Assembly: GCF_027596085.1 (NCBI RefSeq)
Contig: NC_072472.1
Span: 19,100,680 to 19,164,679 of the forward strand
Source: Anoplopoma fimbria
Taxonomy: Eukaryota > Chordata > Actinopteri > Perciformes > Anoplopomatidae
DNA length: 64,000 nt
Direction of reading: 5' to 3'
The translations under genes and the position numbers were made by a program. Position 1 is the stretch's first letter, and each line of letters starts with the position of its first letter. Positions 21,101 through 40,292 of the stretch are shown here, one piece after another. The notes beneath the pieces are model-generated. The model was not told the DNA's origin, searched no databases, and worked only from the letters and a program-made list of their open reading frames with translations.

Positions 21101-23515
21101 AGATCCAATAAGGCTACTTGTGAGCGAAATCAGTAACATTTTTGACCTTTACACTTTGTGTCCTCAAATCCGCTGATCTTTGACCTCTCACACCACATGT
21201 ACAGGTTTTGGAAACATCTCTCCCAAGACAGAAGGAGGGAAGCTGTTCTGCATTTTCTACGCCCTGGTTGGAATCCCGATGTTTGGTTTCCTGCTTGCTG
21301 GAGTCGGAGACCATCTGGGTACTGGGCTGAGGAAAGCTGTTGCCAAAATAGAGACTCTCTTCCGGGTCAGACCCTAAACAGAGCTTCCAATGTCTTCTTT
21401 GCTTGCACTGCACATGTACTTCCCTTCATTTGTCTCATGCCACTGTGTTGTTTCAACCTGCTGACAGAAATGGCGTGTTAGTCCAACCATTGTGCGGGTG
21501 ATCTCAGCCGTCCTGTCCATCCTGCTGGGTTGCCTGCTCTTTGTCGCCGTGCCTATCCTGGTTTTCCAAAAGGTGGAGGGGTGGACTCTTCTGGAGTCGG
21601 CCTACTTTGTTGTTATCACCCTGACAACAGTGGGGTTTGGAGACTATGTTGCAGGTATGCAACAGTAATTGATTACCCACGTGTTTCTTAACATAGCTTT
21701 GCAGTGGTGTGCACAGACTCTGAAATGGCAAAGGTGGAATTTTACTTTTAGGCTCAGTAGGCATGTCTAAATACAAAACATTTAAGATTATTTAACATTA
21801 TACACCTGTCAAATAACTTGTATTTAATCATTGTCATTGTAGAAATACAAGAAATTAATTTTGTATTCAAGAAAAGAGAAAGAAAGAGTGAGAGAGAAGA
21901 TGCAGCCACATGCTCGTGCCAGAAATGATCAGATCCCTTATTTAAATGACCAGTGTGTAGCATTTAGGGGTTATCTATTAGCAGAAATGGCATATGATAT
22001 TCATAACTATGTTTTTAATTAGTGTATAATCACCTGAAACTAGGAATTGTTGTGTTTTCGTTAGCTTAGAATGAGCCCTTCATATCTACTCAGGGAGTGG
22101 GTCCCCTTCACAGAGTCACCTTGTTGCACCACCATGTTTTTACAGTAGCCCAGAAAGGACAAACTGTACGCTGGCTCTTTCGAGAGCTTATTCGTGTTTT
22201 TAGGTTACCCGAAGGCCACTGTAGTTCTCAGAAAAGCTTGTGAAACTGCGACCACAGCTGATAGATGGTCTTCAATTAACTTAATTTAATAGAAAGATCA
22301 ATAAATATTTACTGTTTGTGCAAAGCAGCTGATGTGAAAACATAGTTTCCGTTGTAGTCCAATTTGTTTATATCTGACACGCCTTTTGCATATTTTTGCT
22401 TTTTAGTTGAATTTATATGTAGATGAGTATGAGCATGACTTAATTAGCCATCCATAAATATAACTGTCAGTTGTAATGCATTAAGTTCACTTAGCACAGA
22501 CAATTTTCCTTTGCCTCATCAATAATTCAGGATTACTTTCTTGTAAGAAAACAATTATTGATGATCTAATCAGCTATATAGTATCTCCTATCTTAAATGT
22601 TTATTTACTCTGTAAGACAAAGTGAATGGATGAATGAATGTGTTGCCTTTGCACACTGCTACAGTATACTGTGTCTTTGTATCTTCTCAAAGGGGATTCA
22701 GGAAATGAGGGGAGCGACCACTGGTACAAGCCCTTGGTTTGGTTCTGGATCTTGCTGGGTCTTGCCTACTTTGCATCTGTCCTGACAATGATTGGTAACT
22801 GGCTTCGAGTTCTATCTAAGAAGACCAGAGCTGAGGTACTTCTCCTCCTCTCATGTCTGTTTTCATCATGTCATGTCTCTGCCACTTCATCTCTGGTTTT
22901 ACCCTCTTCTCACAGATGGAGGAGCTCCGAGCCCACGCCACTGACTGGACTCAAAACATCCAGAATATGTCGGTGGATTTTCGTATTCCCGGAAAAATCG
23001 ATGACCCCTTCAAACGGCGTCGGCGAAAGCGTCGCCACGGCCCTCGCAGCAATGGTCACACTGTGACAGCTAACGGGGCCCCTGAGGGGAAAGAAGAGCA
23101 ACGTGAGAGTCAGACAGAGTCCGGATCTTATTCCTCTTCCTCCTCTAATGAATCAGAGTCTGGATCAGGAACAGACTCTCAGGTCACTCAGACGGAGCGA
23201 GTGCCTGAAGAAAAAACTGCAGAGCCTGAAAAGGAGGAGTGTCCTCCAGATCCCCACCTGTCTCAGCCTCTGGACTACTTTGGGGAGAACCTTGCCTTTA
23301 TTGATGAATCTTCAGATGCCCAGAGTGGTAAACTGCATTTAGATCCTCTGCTGGATACAGTAAAATCCAACTGTGAACGCTCTCGGCCGGCCAAAAGGAG
23401 ACGTCAAAGAAGACCGGTTCCACAGAGAAGCCCCAAAATCAACGGGTCCAGCCGTGACAAGAAGGAGCCCAGAGGAAACCCCCAACCAGTTCCAGGTCTA
23501 CCAGTGAAGCCTTAA
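18129..23515 (+). CDS. kcnk4: Two-pore-domain K+ channel TRAAK (KCNK4)
   Basis: Background K+ channel of the mechano- and lipid-gated TREK/TRAAK group, a plasma-membrane dimer. Coding exons are 18129-18317, 20944-21058, 21205-21365, 21468-21654, 22693-22835 and 22916-23515, in phase, giving 464 residues. The start [12 protein letters not shown] matches the TRAAK N-terminus and opens TM1. The cap helix region has LNFTCMG, whose Cys would form the inter-subunit disulfide, and sequons NFT and NYT. The first pore loop is TIITTIGFGN and the second is [15 protein letters not shown]4 is [16 protein letters not shown]. The cytosolic tail starts with a run of Arg/Lys near 23010-23040 and contains [19 protein letters not shown], diagnostic of TRAAK rather than TREK. 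The exon at 18041 also supplies upstream in-frame sequence. AATAAA at 24129-24134 is a likely poly(A) signal. Confidence 0.94.
18318..20943 (+). other. Large intron 1 of the kcnk4 coding region
   Basis: AT-rich with no recognisable exon or transposase. It contains a short TA run near 19919-19930 and many copies of the gctagc/ttagc motif around 19500-19740, but no clear repeat family. Confidence 0.6.
21655..22692 (+). other. kcnk4 intron before the TM4 exon
   Basis: About 1 kb with no recognisable coding or repeat content. Confidence 0.6.
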
Positions 23516-25653
23516 GATTGAAGCTGAATACAGAAACTCCACCGTTAGCACAAGTATCGCCCTGAGAGATATGAGATGTGTTGATGTTCTGACAAAGGAG
23601 TTGTCAATATAGCAATTTATTTGTATATATGTACTGCTTACTTACAGACACTTAAGATGAAAACATGCAGCAGAAGCCTTGGCCACTTGTGGTTTGCATT
23701 TAATGCTCTTAGCATGCGAGTGTGTTTGCCTCAACCAAAGAGGATGAAGTGATTTGTATGCCAATGTTCCAATTACTTTCTGAGGAGTTACTGCTCTCTA
23801 CTGGGCCAAGAAAGAAATGCACTACCACTCTCTCAACATGAGGGTTCCCTACCTATTACTTCTCTAAAAAAAAGAGCAAGAAACAAGAAAAGCAAACAAA
23901 AAAAAAATTGTGGTCAGAAAGTTGCCACAGCAGTGTGATGTTCTTGTTAAAGAGAGGTAGTGTTGGTCTGAGACAGTTACTCTTGAATCCTGCCAACAAG
24001 TTAATGGGTACTAAACTGGCTCTTATACATCTTTGGTATGTTACAAAACATTTTTAAATTCTGTGTTCAACAATAATATCTGCATTTTGATGGCCAAACG
24101 CATTCATCCTACTGTACTGCATATATCTAATAAAAATCTTTTTAAAAAAGCTGCATTGCGTCTTAAAAGCATGTTTAGCATTTTATTACGAGTACTGTAC
24201 TTGATGTTTAAACATGCTGTTACAGCACATTTGCTCTTCTGGGAAACATGATAATCTGCTGAACAAACAGGTTTTTTATCATCACATGTTGGGTTAGTGC
24301 CCTGGTGCATCAAGAATGGCACACCATACATGAAAAAGTAGGTCAACATGTCTAACAACGCTGGGGACAAGCATGATAAGTTGCATTAGTGAGAGCTGAG
24401 TCACGATGGGTGTCACATAGATCCCAAACCAGGATCTGGCTACAATATGTGATTTCTATAGCAGCTAAAAAGGACGCTACCAATAGAAACAAATAAGGTT
24501 TTTAACTGAGTTCAGGCAATATCAGTTGTTTCCAAATGAAGTTCTGCATTTGTTATGGTTTTGTCAGTAAACTGAAATACAGGCTTTATTATAGGGAGGT
24601 GAGGATGACAAAACGCTCATGTGGCTTTGATGATCGCTATAGACCGGTTTAGGTTGTTCAAGACAGGCCAGACGTGCTGCAGGTTTTAATAGCATACATA
24701 CAGTACCGTATTATGGATGTACTGTATAAATGCCCTTCAGGTTGTCAATATGGCCCTTTTAGCATGTGCTGTCGCTCCACAGTGGATCCATGTAAGTGAT
24801 ACTCCGCTGGAAACTCTACCTTGGTGTTTCAACCTGAAAATGGCACCAAGGACAAACATGGTGCAGCAGCAAACTGTATCTGCAGTTCTGTCGTTGTCTG
24901 AGTTTTATTTTCCTGTCATAAAGAAAAGCTGATCTTGCAAAATATCTGATACATTAAAGTTGATAGTGATTTATGATAACTCCCCTCCCTCGCTAATTAA
25001 GTAAATGAATGCAGATTTTTTTCTCTATTTGAAAACAACCAGCAGATGGCACACTGACACATTTCCCTCCCTATGAAAGTACAAGACTAATTTACAGAGT
25101 ATACTTTCATATATCCAAGGTTTTTGACTAAACGTGCATTTGTTTGTTGGTGTCTGGATGAATTTGAAATGAGACAAATTGCACTTTGCATTTTGTCGGT
25201 GAGTAAGCTAAATTTTATGGTGAGTTAGCAAAGTGTTTTAAAGGAGCAGAAACCAAGTGACTGTCCATCTGCCCTTTAGAAATCTGAAAAAAGTAAAGGC
25301 AGCGTTCTGGCGTTGCGATCAGGAAGTGAGCAGGCAGTGATGATGTGCTGTGGCAGTGGGTGACCTTTTACTGGAGGACACACACTCAGCTGCTGTAACG
25401 TCATCAGTGCCGCTGCTGCAGTTCCGGGTGTGCTGCCACTAGAGGGCGGATAATGGGTAGTGTTAGTAGTGCTGATGTAGGCGAGACGCCTGAGTTAAAG
25501 GGAAAATCCACACTAAATGTATATACAATACAGGTTAGCACACCCCGGGTTTGATGACAGAAACACAGACTGCAATGATCATTTTCATTTAGAAACAAAT
25601 CCTAGAACTGTTCCATTATAAGGACATTTTCTATAATTCACAAATGGACACAA

Positions 25654-25685
25654 TTTCTCCTCCAATGACTGCATTGGAGGAGAAA
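25654..25685. repeat. Perfect inverted repeat, 14-bp arms, 4-nt loop
   Basis: The arms are tttctcctccaatg (25654-25667) and cattggaggagaaa (25672-25685) around actg. Confidence 0.9.
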
Positions 25686-27249
25686 TCTTCAACAAAACCT
25701 CTTTGCACTTATGGAATTAGTCACTTCAGTGGGGTGGCACTCCATAAAATATAGCCTAATGGCATTGTCAAGCCATGATGCTCTGACCTCCAATTCAGTG
25801 AAACATCTGTCGTATTTATAGATCCTGACCTTTGTATTGATAATCAATATAATACGTAATGCCCCGTTTTAGATTGTTTTCCCTTTAAACTTAATACAAA
25901 ATACAGTTAGTAATACGAATATGTAAGAAGCAATACAGACATTAAGCCTCAGAATATTCAGATAGGACAATTTGAAACGAAAAACCTTAAACCCACAGCG
26001 TATTCAGACTAGGCTACTACGCAGATCAATGTGTTTATAGAATAGGTGGAGACTGTTCTCTATCAGTTATGTTATCCATGACTCACGGATGCAGTGCCCA
26101 ATGCTATTTGTGTATCGGGCACAATGGCGTCTTGGTATTTATGTTGCATATCAGCTGACACCTGTCTGAGGTCAGGACCTCCTGTAAGGAGCACCCCAGG
26201 GACCCCAGCTGGCGTTTACAGTTTAGCCTGTCCCCCCACGTCAGCTTGAACACATGTCCTCGGCGACGACTCGCTGTCAGGATGAATACAGTAGCACTTA
26301 TACACTTATAATGCAGTGAATCTCACTGTTTCTAGCAAATAACATTTTTCGTTTTTTTGAGTGAATCTAATGAATATAGCATGACCGGTTTCGCCTCCAA
26401 CAGGAGGATAATGCAGACTCTGCAGCAGTGTGATGCAGCCCCGCAGAATTGCAGTGTCTGCAGCAGAGACTGAATGACCTTGCTTCAAGGTCGCAGTGAC
26501 ACTGCCGTCAGTTTTTCCTCACATGCGCGCACCACCAAAAGCTTGTCCCGTGCCTCGAGCCCGCTGCATATCCTACATGCAAACGCCTGAATACAAGTGA
26601 GGCTATAGGGCTTATTGGTTTAAAACGTACTAGACTAACGTGTATTAGTCTATAATTAGAGAGATAATTCGGTTTTTGGGGAGATACTGACTTATCTAAA
26701 GTACACCGTGGGCTGCTACATGTTCTTTTCATCCAACGTCCTGTTTTTGTTCCATTCATTTTAATTAGTGGACAAGGTTGTCAACTCTTCCGTGACAACT
26801 TCTGTGCCAGCTGTTAGCAGGCATGTTGGAGAGTGCATGGGGCAGCCTATTCCAAGAAGCAGCAGCCTCTCAGTTAACCAGAAAAATCATTTGATTGTTG
26901 TAATAGGTTACATTATTTCGACGGTACTATTTTTTGATTATGCATCTGGCAAACTGCAGGCTACTGTTTTTATCCCCCTAAACTACTATCCCTTGATTAT
27001 TTCCCCGTCTCATCCCATTGCAGTGATCCTCTGATCTCCTCTTCCTTGGCTCCTGTCCAAATAGTGTAGTGGTGGAGGGAGCCGGTTCAGTGTCACAAGA
27101 CCGACAGCATGACTAGATTTTCCATAGATGTGTGCTGTAATGGACATGTAGCCCATTCTTTTGATTTGATCTGCGCCAGTCCCCTAAAGCATGTGGCATA
27201 ATTAAAACAAGATGTCTTCATGACAGCCATTCTGATATTGATAGTATTA

Positions 27250-27290
27250 AGATAATCCTTTATTAGTCCCGCAGCGGGGAAATTTGCTAG
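27250..27290 (-). mobile_element. 3'-end remnant of an L2/CR1-type LINE or related SINE
   Basis: The string ataatcctttattagtcccg followed by cagcggggaaattt resembles the other-strand view of the 3' tail of fish L2-like elements. It parallels the end of the larger LINE at 47157 (ttcctttattgatcccc, ggggaaatt). Only the tail is present. Confidence 0.5.
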
Positions 27291-27529
27291 TAACATTATA
27301 TTGTTTGGTGTTTTAGGTTAATCGTTTTGCATTTTAGATTAAAATGACCAAAGCTATATGAGGAGAAAATGCAGCTACAAAAAGTGCAACACATATTTTT
27401 AAACGTATAGCATTGTAGTCCCTGTCGGAATTTCATGGTTTTTCCATTTACAGTGATGACCACAACTGATTTGAAGACAGCTGATCTTAATAAATACACC
27501 TGGCAACATTTGGATCAACGTAGAGTGGG

Positions 27530-28225
27530 TCGTGTTTGTTTCACGAGTTGCAGGCCCCTATTATAATGCTGATGACGCTCGTGGAAGGTGCGTACGGACG
27601 TAACGGAGACACAGCGGACGCAAGTTTGGCAGAGGGAGGAGAAAAGACACGGGATAGAGGCTACGTCACCGAGTGGCGTCAAGCTGGAAAGAAGGAGGAA
27701 GAAGCCAAGAATGAACCGGAAGTCACATCGTTTGCGCTTGTTTAAATAAAAGCGTGATTTGCGTTACATTTAGTAACACTACCAGTTATTATGGGAAGAA
27801 TGTAGCACATTCAGGTAATAGAGGCCGACTCTCTCACCGTAGACCTTGCTTTTGGCTTTAAGACGTTGTGTTACGCGATTCTACCACGTTTTATTGTGAA
27901 ACTCTTCTTTTCTTACCGGACATTCGGTGTTCATTCGTGTAGGTTTGATGCTAATGTCCAGCAACAACCTCAGCTGTGGCAGGCGAAGACGAGAATTTAT
28001 AACACCCGTGTACGGAACAGAACAGGCGGACAAGACCGTGGCCGGTTGTTGTTATCGCCTTACCACACGGCAACACAGGGATGCGATGTGAGACACCCCG
28101 CGAGGCTCGGACAGCGCAGTTGAACCGGTCAAACCGACTGTGGACTTACCAGCAGCAACGACTTGACTGACTTCAGATTAAAAAAACAAAAAAACAACAA
28201 CCCTGCGATGTTTTCACATTTCCCA
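27530..28225 (+). promoter_or_regulatory. CpG-rich block, candidate esrra promoter and first exon
   Basis: This has many CpG dinucleotides against an AT-rich background. It ends at a donor-like ttccca|gtaagt (28225/28226). The position upstream of esrra and the same orientation of the donor suggest a first untranslated exon. No coding frame is convincing. It could instead be a promoter for an unrelated or non-coding transcript. Confidence 0.4.
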
Positions 28226-29804
28226 GTAAGTAGCCTAGCCTTTCCCTATAGGTTACAGCAAACTGCAGAGACAGAGCCCGTGGTGGGCTCGGGCTATTAC
28301 TAATCTGTGTGCGAGGATGTCAGCTGCTCGGCGGTAGCCTGATGTGCATGCACGACCCGCCTGGCAGAGCTAAGTTCGCGTGGCCACGTTATTGGGGGTA
28401 GGGGGCACGAGCCTCCCAATAAACATTTGGCAGGCTAGGTGGTGTTGCAATTTGAAGTGGGCTTCACGCGTCCTCCTTGTAAACTACACTCTGACTACTT
28501 CACCTGCATATACGTGCTATAACACTCTATTTAAAGACCCCGCACAACATGTCTTAATACATGGGATGCATGCTCATTAATTGAGTAAATGAAGAATGCA
28601 TGGCCATGGTTGAGAAAGATGAATCGGATAACTCTCTTGGCTCACCACCGCAAGTCAACGCTTAAAAAAGACGACTCCTGCTTAGGCAAATAACAGCCCG
28701 CACTTCTTTAACTGTATACAGTAGCTTTTTGTGTGTGAATGTGTTTTAACCCCTCTGAGTTATTCATCTTTCTGCTTTAACACACTAAACTATGCAAGAC
28801 ACCGAGCCTGCGGGACTGGGATTGAGGTCACTGATCTTAAAGCATAATCCACTGTGGCAATTAACCTTTCACCGGTCCGAGATCAGTAGACAAGGTCACC
28901 CCTGGGTGCTGTTCTCGCCGTTGCCACAGGGCGCCGCATTTAAAACCTTCAAACTGAGTTTTATAGGCCATACAGTCAGTGTGATGCATTACCAGCGACA
29001 AAGACCGCCGATGTCTATTAACTAAAGTATGATAAATGGGTCTGAAACCATTTAAGAAGAAGGAAGGGCTGGTTTCTATGACATTTGACTTTGCATTCAT
29101 TACGAAAAAGTGTAGGTTATTCAGAGATAGAAGTTATTATATAAAAAATATCTACATATATAACTTAAAATAATCGTCTTTGTTGAAAGGTCCCCTTTGT
29201 AAACTAAAGTTGTCACACATTACAGTCCTGTTGCTGAAGAAAGTTGCTTGAAGGAAAACTGTCCTTCTGTGCTTCAATTTAGCATTTAATGTTGTCTAGT
29301 CTTTAAAATGTAAAAAGCCAGAGCCATGTTTACACTTAGAGTAACTAAAGTTATGTTTTATTCAACTTTTTTCTTTTACATTAAATCTGGTCTCTTTAAT
29401 TATTTACAGAGAGTTATCACAAAACTTAAGCTTATGACTTTGTATGAGTGAGAGACAAGGTGTTGGCTTCACTCTGTCTGTCCTTCAAGCATTCCTGTGA
29501 CTGTGACCTTTGGAGTGTGTCACACAGCGCAAGGGGGAGGGTGCTCTTGCAGCATGCAGAAATATGGATAGATACAGTGGAATATGTATTTTAGGAAGGC
29601 AAGATTCCTTGTTCCGATCATACACATGATTAACCAGAGGAAACAAAACTACTGGCACCGTTACGACCCGTTAATAATCTGATAACCATGAGGCTTGGTA
29701 AAATGTTTGAGCATTAATATGACAAATGGCTGCGGGGAACACAAAAAGTCACTTGGCTGCCTGCTGTTCTGTGACCACACTAAAAACCTTTGCTTGCTTT
29801 GCAG

Positions 29805-29907
29805 GTGTCCTGATAACTGCAGCTTTCAACCCAAAGCAGCAGCACTTGATTGAGCTACCACGGCGAGTCACAAAAATATAGCCTTCAAACTCCAGCTCAA
29901 CAAACAG
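29805..29907 (+). other. Candidate 5' UTR exon of esrra
   Basis: The acceptor ttgctttgcag ends at 29804 and the donor caaacag|gtaatg lies at 29907/29908. It has stops in all forward frames or no useful ATG. The strong splice motifs and its place between the CpG block and the first coding exon suggest an untranslated exon. Confidence 0.35.
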
Positions 29908-30913
29908 GTAATGTTTTCAGATCACCTTTAATGAAATATATGCGCTAGCTTCATCTAAGATAATGTTCTGTATTTATAAAGTTCATTCTTGTAAGGCTTT
30001 GATGGAATTATAGCTGTCGATGTTATTGTCTTCTTATGAAAACATTCATGGCCATAAGAGGGATGTGGAGGGAGAAATGTATCAAAAACATCAGAGAAGG
30101 ATTTTGATGGTGTTGGCTTTCCATTTCACATCCAAAATATTAAAAGTGGCTATTGATGGCACAGTGCTTATCATTCTGTTGCAATCAAGAAACTCATAGG
30201 GCATGTTGAAAGGGTGGGTGATTGCCCTGCAAGGCCCAAAAAGGATAAACAAAGGAGAAGTAGGGTATAGAGGGGAGAAAGGATTGCTTTCTGCTTAACT
30301 AATATGAATCAACGTGAGAACATCCTGAATCAATGTGTAAGGAGAAAGGAGCAGTCAAAGTATCAGTCTGAGGGGCCAAAAATGTATTTATTTTGGGGAT
30401 GCTGAATGTGGCCTCGCCAAAATAAAAAAGCTTTCTGCAGCAATTTCTGTTCAACAGAACAAGGATGTGTGCCCAACACAATGTAGGGCCAGTTGACTGG
30501 AATTTCCTAATAAGATAACAAAACAGATAAACATTACCTAAATAAATACAACACCTCAGTCATTCCTCAATAAAAATCCCTTTGTGTGTAAGTCAAACAA
30601 GACTCTGGATTTATGACTAATGCACTGATAGTAAATTGATTTTGGACTTGGCCAGTCAGTTTATTATAGGCCTATATCAAGTTCGTAATTAGGGCTGAAC
30701 AGATTTATCCAAAGACGCCTCGTATATATAAAAATATATGTCTATTAACATGTAGTTCCTTTTGGCAGTTGAACAATAATGAAAAGTGCTTTTGTAGGAA
30801 AACGGTGTCAAACTGTTTCCAGAGTGCTCCTTGACCTTAACGTGCTGTAGCTTCAGTATATCCAACCATTATCATCTACCAGCTGTTAGAAAAAGCCGAT
30901 TGTAGCCCGGCCC

Positions 30914-30918
<5 letters not shown>

Positions 30919-30966
<48 letters not shown>
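30919..30966. repeat. CA microsatellite
   Basis: Uninterrupted CA dinucleotide run of about 24 units. Confidence 0.95.
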
Positions 30967-30967
<1 letters not shown>

Positions 30968-33900
30968 CCAACCAACCCAGGCTAGCAGGCTCTGGTAGTC
31001 TGGATACGGATTATCTGTCAAACCTGTGCCATGATATCACACCGTGGAAAGCCCTAGATGCCGTACTAGTCACCGTTATCAGGTAAGAGGCAGCCTAGTC
31101 CGGGTTAGAGTGACATAAATAAACCTCTGACACAGCGGGAGGGCGCCTGGTCAGTCAGGATTAACGCTAGCTGCTACTAGCTTAGTTAGCTAGCTTAGTT
31201 AGCTAAGCTAGCCTGCAGTTATCGTAATGTGTTGTTGAAGCTAATGCTAACGCTACTCACAACATGCTGGTGTATGAGTTTACTGTACACACGACGCGTT
31301 TCTGTTGCGAGTGAAATAGGTAACTAGTCACTGTGTATCCTGCTTAAATTAAACAAATAGTAACCACGTTGCTATTATTGATTAATTTCTGCTCTGAGAC
31401 CGATGTTCCTCTTTTGCCAAAGGAGATTCCGAATTGGCCAGCGGTGCACATGGTAGAGCTGTACTTCTTGGTCTGCTTTGATCACAATTGAATGCCATTG
31501 TGGATTATCTGGGCTCATGTACCGGTCATGATGTTTTTGTCCGACCCATTCACCGAGCGTGTACACTCAGCCCGAGGAAGCTAAACTTTAAACAGGCAAA
31601 GTGTGCAGTGCTTTGCTTGCCAAACAGTGCCACAATCAAGTCCAGAGGGGGCAAACTCCAAAGAGAATACTGTCAGCTACTACAGGGGTGGATTATTAGA
31701 TGTAGCAATAAATGTGATAAAGGCACACTTGGGGTTTGCATTGACTGATATCTGGAGCAAGTGATACGTCCCTGGATGTAAAAAGCCTTTATCTACAGCG
31801 ATACTTCACTGTATTACACTTAATCGTGTATATGAAAGTACATACACTCAGTGAAATGTTGTTGGCATAGCATCATGGTATCAATGCAAAGAGAGCCTCT
31901 TTTCCCTGTCCATTTTTTCCTCAGTGGGCCTTTAGCCCTGTTTTATATACCTGCTATGAAAAAAACTTTGATCCCCTTCAAATCATATTTCACATACATG
32001 TTTTGACTGAAAGACAGAGGCAAAAGTATTTAACAGATGCATTAAAAAGATATATGTTCATACAATAAAGCACAGAAAATCGTGTTTTTCTAAGAGTCAC
32101 GTCCAATAACTGCACACTGTGATGTGACGTTTCTCTGAATGTTAGGTTGTCAGTAGAGGCCTGTTATTATAAACGTCTATAAATTAGTAATATAATATAC
32201 ATTCATAGCAGATTGGCATTGACAGATAACATACACCCCAGGTCAGGACTGAGCTCTTATTGATTATAGGCCATAAACACACAGATTGATTGATACACAC
32301 AGACATGATGATAGTAAATATGTTTTGAGACTGAATGTAAAATAAAACAAATTTGACATCTTTTCCATACAGTATGTACCGTATAGAATATACTAAGAGA
32401 CTTTTGTGAATTATGGCAAACGCCTATACCTTTTATGTTATTATATGTCAGTAACCCGTAGCAGTGTGTACAGAGCATACAACCATATGTAATGTGGTCA
32501 TTGTGGGCAGGGTGAGGGATTGGAGCATTGAACCGATAAGAAACGCATTTCTAAACATTGCACCACTTTGAAAATGTACAGGCTGAAACTGGATTATCAG
32601 CCTAACTGATAAACAAGGAAAACTGGGTTGGTAATAGCAGTCTATTGCCAGTTTGTACCCATGAAAAAATCCCAAGTCACTTTCAGGTCTTTACTGGATT
32701 ACAACTACTTAGTCTGCAGCGATCGTCCTCCCACAGTGAGCTATTAAGTTGGAACAAGAGAACAATCGTTGGAGTATGGCTCTGCATTAATGTATCCACT
32801 GATGAGTTGAAGCCCAGAGACACACTAAAATTCCTGCCCCCTTGTTCATCCCCTTTTTCACCCATTTTTCTGATTCCTGTTGATGGGGCCAATTTAACAA
32901 CAGCGTAATCTACATTTCTATCATCATTTGCTAATTTTAGACAATATAATGAAACATGTACAAGTACTGACTTGGTACCTTCATAAGGGGGTGAGTACAG
33001 ACATGGCACACCTAAATTCTAAATGAAATATAATAATAAGGAGCATTGCAGAGTGGTGGTCACTTTGCCCACACAAATATTTAGACTACTTTAATGCAAG
33101 AGACTACATGACACAGGCGCCTATTTCAGGTTACAACATTATACTGTATGCCAAAGAGGTCACACTATTTTAGGCTAATTGTCTTATCTATAAATTATTT
33201 AATGTATGGTACATGATGATGTACGTTTGAAGTAAATTACTGGAAGTTCAATCGCAGCTTAAAAGCATGTAATAAAATTACTTGGCAATCTTTCCAACTA
33301 TTTACGTTGGCCATTCAGGCTTTGCATTTGTTTGTGGAAGGTCAATTGTAAATTCACTTAGGAAAATAATTTCCTTCTTTTAATTTCATAATGTTATTAC
33401 TTCTCCCAAATGATACCTTTTGAATTAATTTAAATAAATCATAAAACTTGTCATTTGATTTCCACAATTGTGGCAATCTTGACACCTTGATTCTCTGTTG
33501 TGAAACTGAGTAATCTGTAGTGTGTGTGTGTTTTAAAGTATTTACATGATGCTGAGGATTATTAGTATTTGTTTGTTTTTGTCAATCCTGATATTGAAGT
33601 TATGGAATTGCAATGGATTTTATGATTATTATCAGTAATGTGAAAGTGGCTGTTGGGACACTTCTTCTGTCCCTTGCAGTGCTGAATTTGTGCCACATAT
33701 TTCCTTTTTCTTTTAAGAACTTATGGATCATATATACAATAAATTAACTATAATATTGGACTCATGAGTCTTCTTTGTGAAGTATTATCCATGCCTGTTT
33801 CTGTATTTAAATTGAGAACTATAGACAGCCCTGGGCAGGCAAGCAGATTGCCGCAGTACTCCTGCTGCCTTATAAGTTATGTGTCTGAATAGGGAAGAGC

Positions 33901-34553
33901 GGTCACTGTTTATGAGCATAGCGACCTTCATCCAGTCACCTTGGCTATTTTCATGTCTAGAAATGTCACAGACAAAGACTTCACACCGCGGGGATGATTT
34001 GAGGACTGCGTAGTTATATTTCAGACGAGAAAGGTTCTGGTTTGGTGAATCTAAGGGGTTTTTCATGGCTTAAAAAACCAAACCGAGCGTAAAAAGATGC
34101 ACAGACAACATAAGGAAAAAGTGCTGCTAAAGAACAAGAGAAGGAACAAGCTGGCCTTTTGTCATGTTGGCATGCTAATAAATCAAAATCAGTGTTTTTT
34201 TCACAACCCATGAAGAAAAAACTGACCATGATCTTAATGTGAAGTAAATACAGTTGACTTGGTTAGTAGTCACTGGGGGCAGTATAGTGTATGTTGGGCT
34301 GTAAATAATTTTAGACGTTGGTCTAATTGCACAGGTACAATTGTTTTGCAACTGGATTAAGGCAACAATTACACTACAGATATTCAGTCCCAGTTCTAAG
34401 TCTTGCCAGTATCCATTTTGCTTTTTGGCGGCCTGTTACCTCTGAATCCTGTGTTTACTCTCAAAATATCCCATATGAATAAACTAAAGGCATACTGTAG
34501 GTGCAAACAGTAATTTTTTGTAATGGTTGTTGTTTTTTTACCAGGTGACATGA

Positions 34554-40292
<5,739 letters not shown>

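Larger units (their letters stand above)
23516..27530. other. kcnk4 3' UTR and intergenic DNA
   Basis: The first 600-700 bp are probably the kcnk4 3' UTR, ending after AATAAA at 24129-24134. The rest shows no exon. It contains a 14-bp perfect hairpin at 25654-25685 and an L2-type LINE tail near 27250-27290. CATSPERZ, which lies between KCNK4 and ESRRA in human, was not recognised here. Confidence 0.5.

Noticed and set aside
22638..23066. Frame of 142 codons across the kcnk4 TM4 exon
   Set aside because: Its first part is the kcnk4 frame, but it runs through the splice donor at 22836 and then reads the tail exon in the wrong frame.
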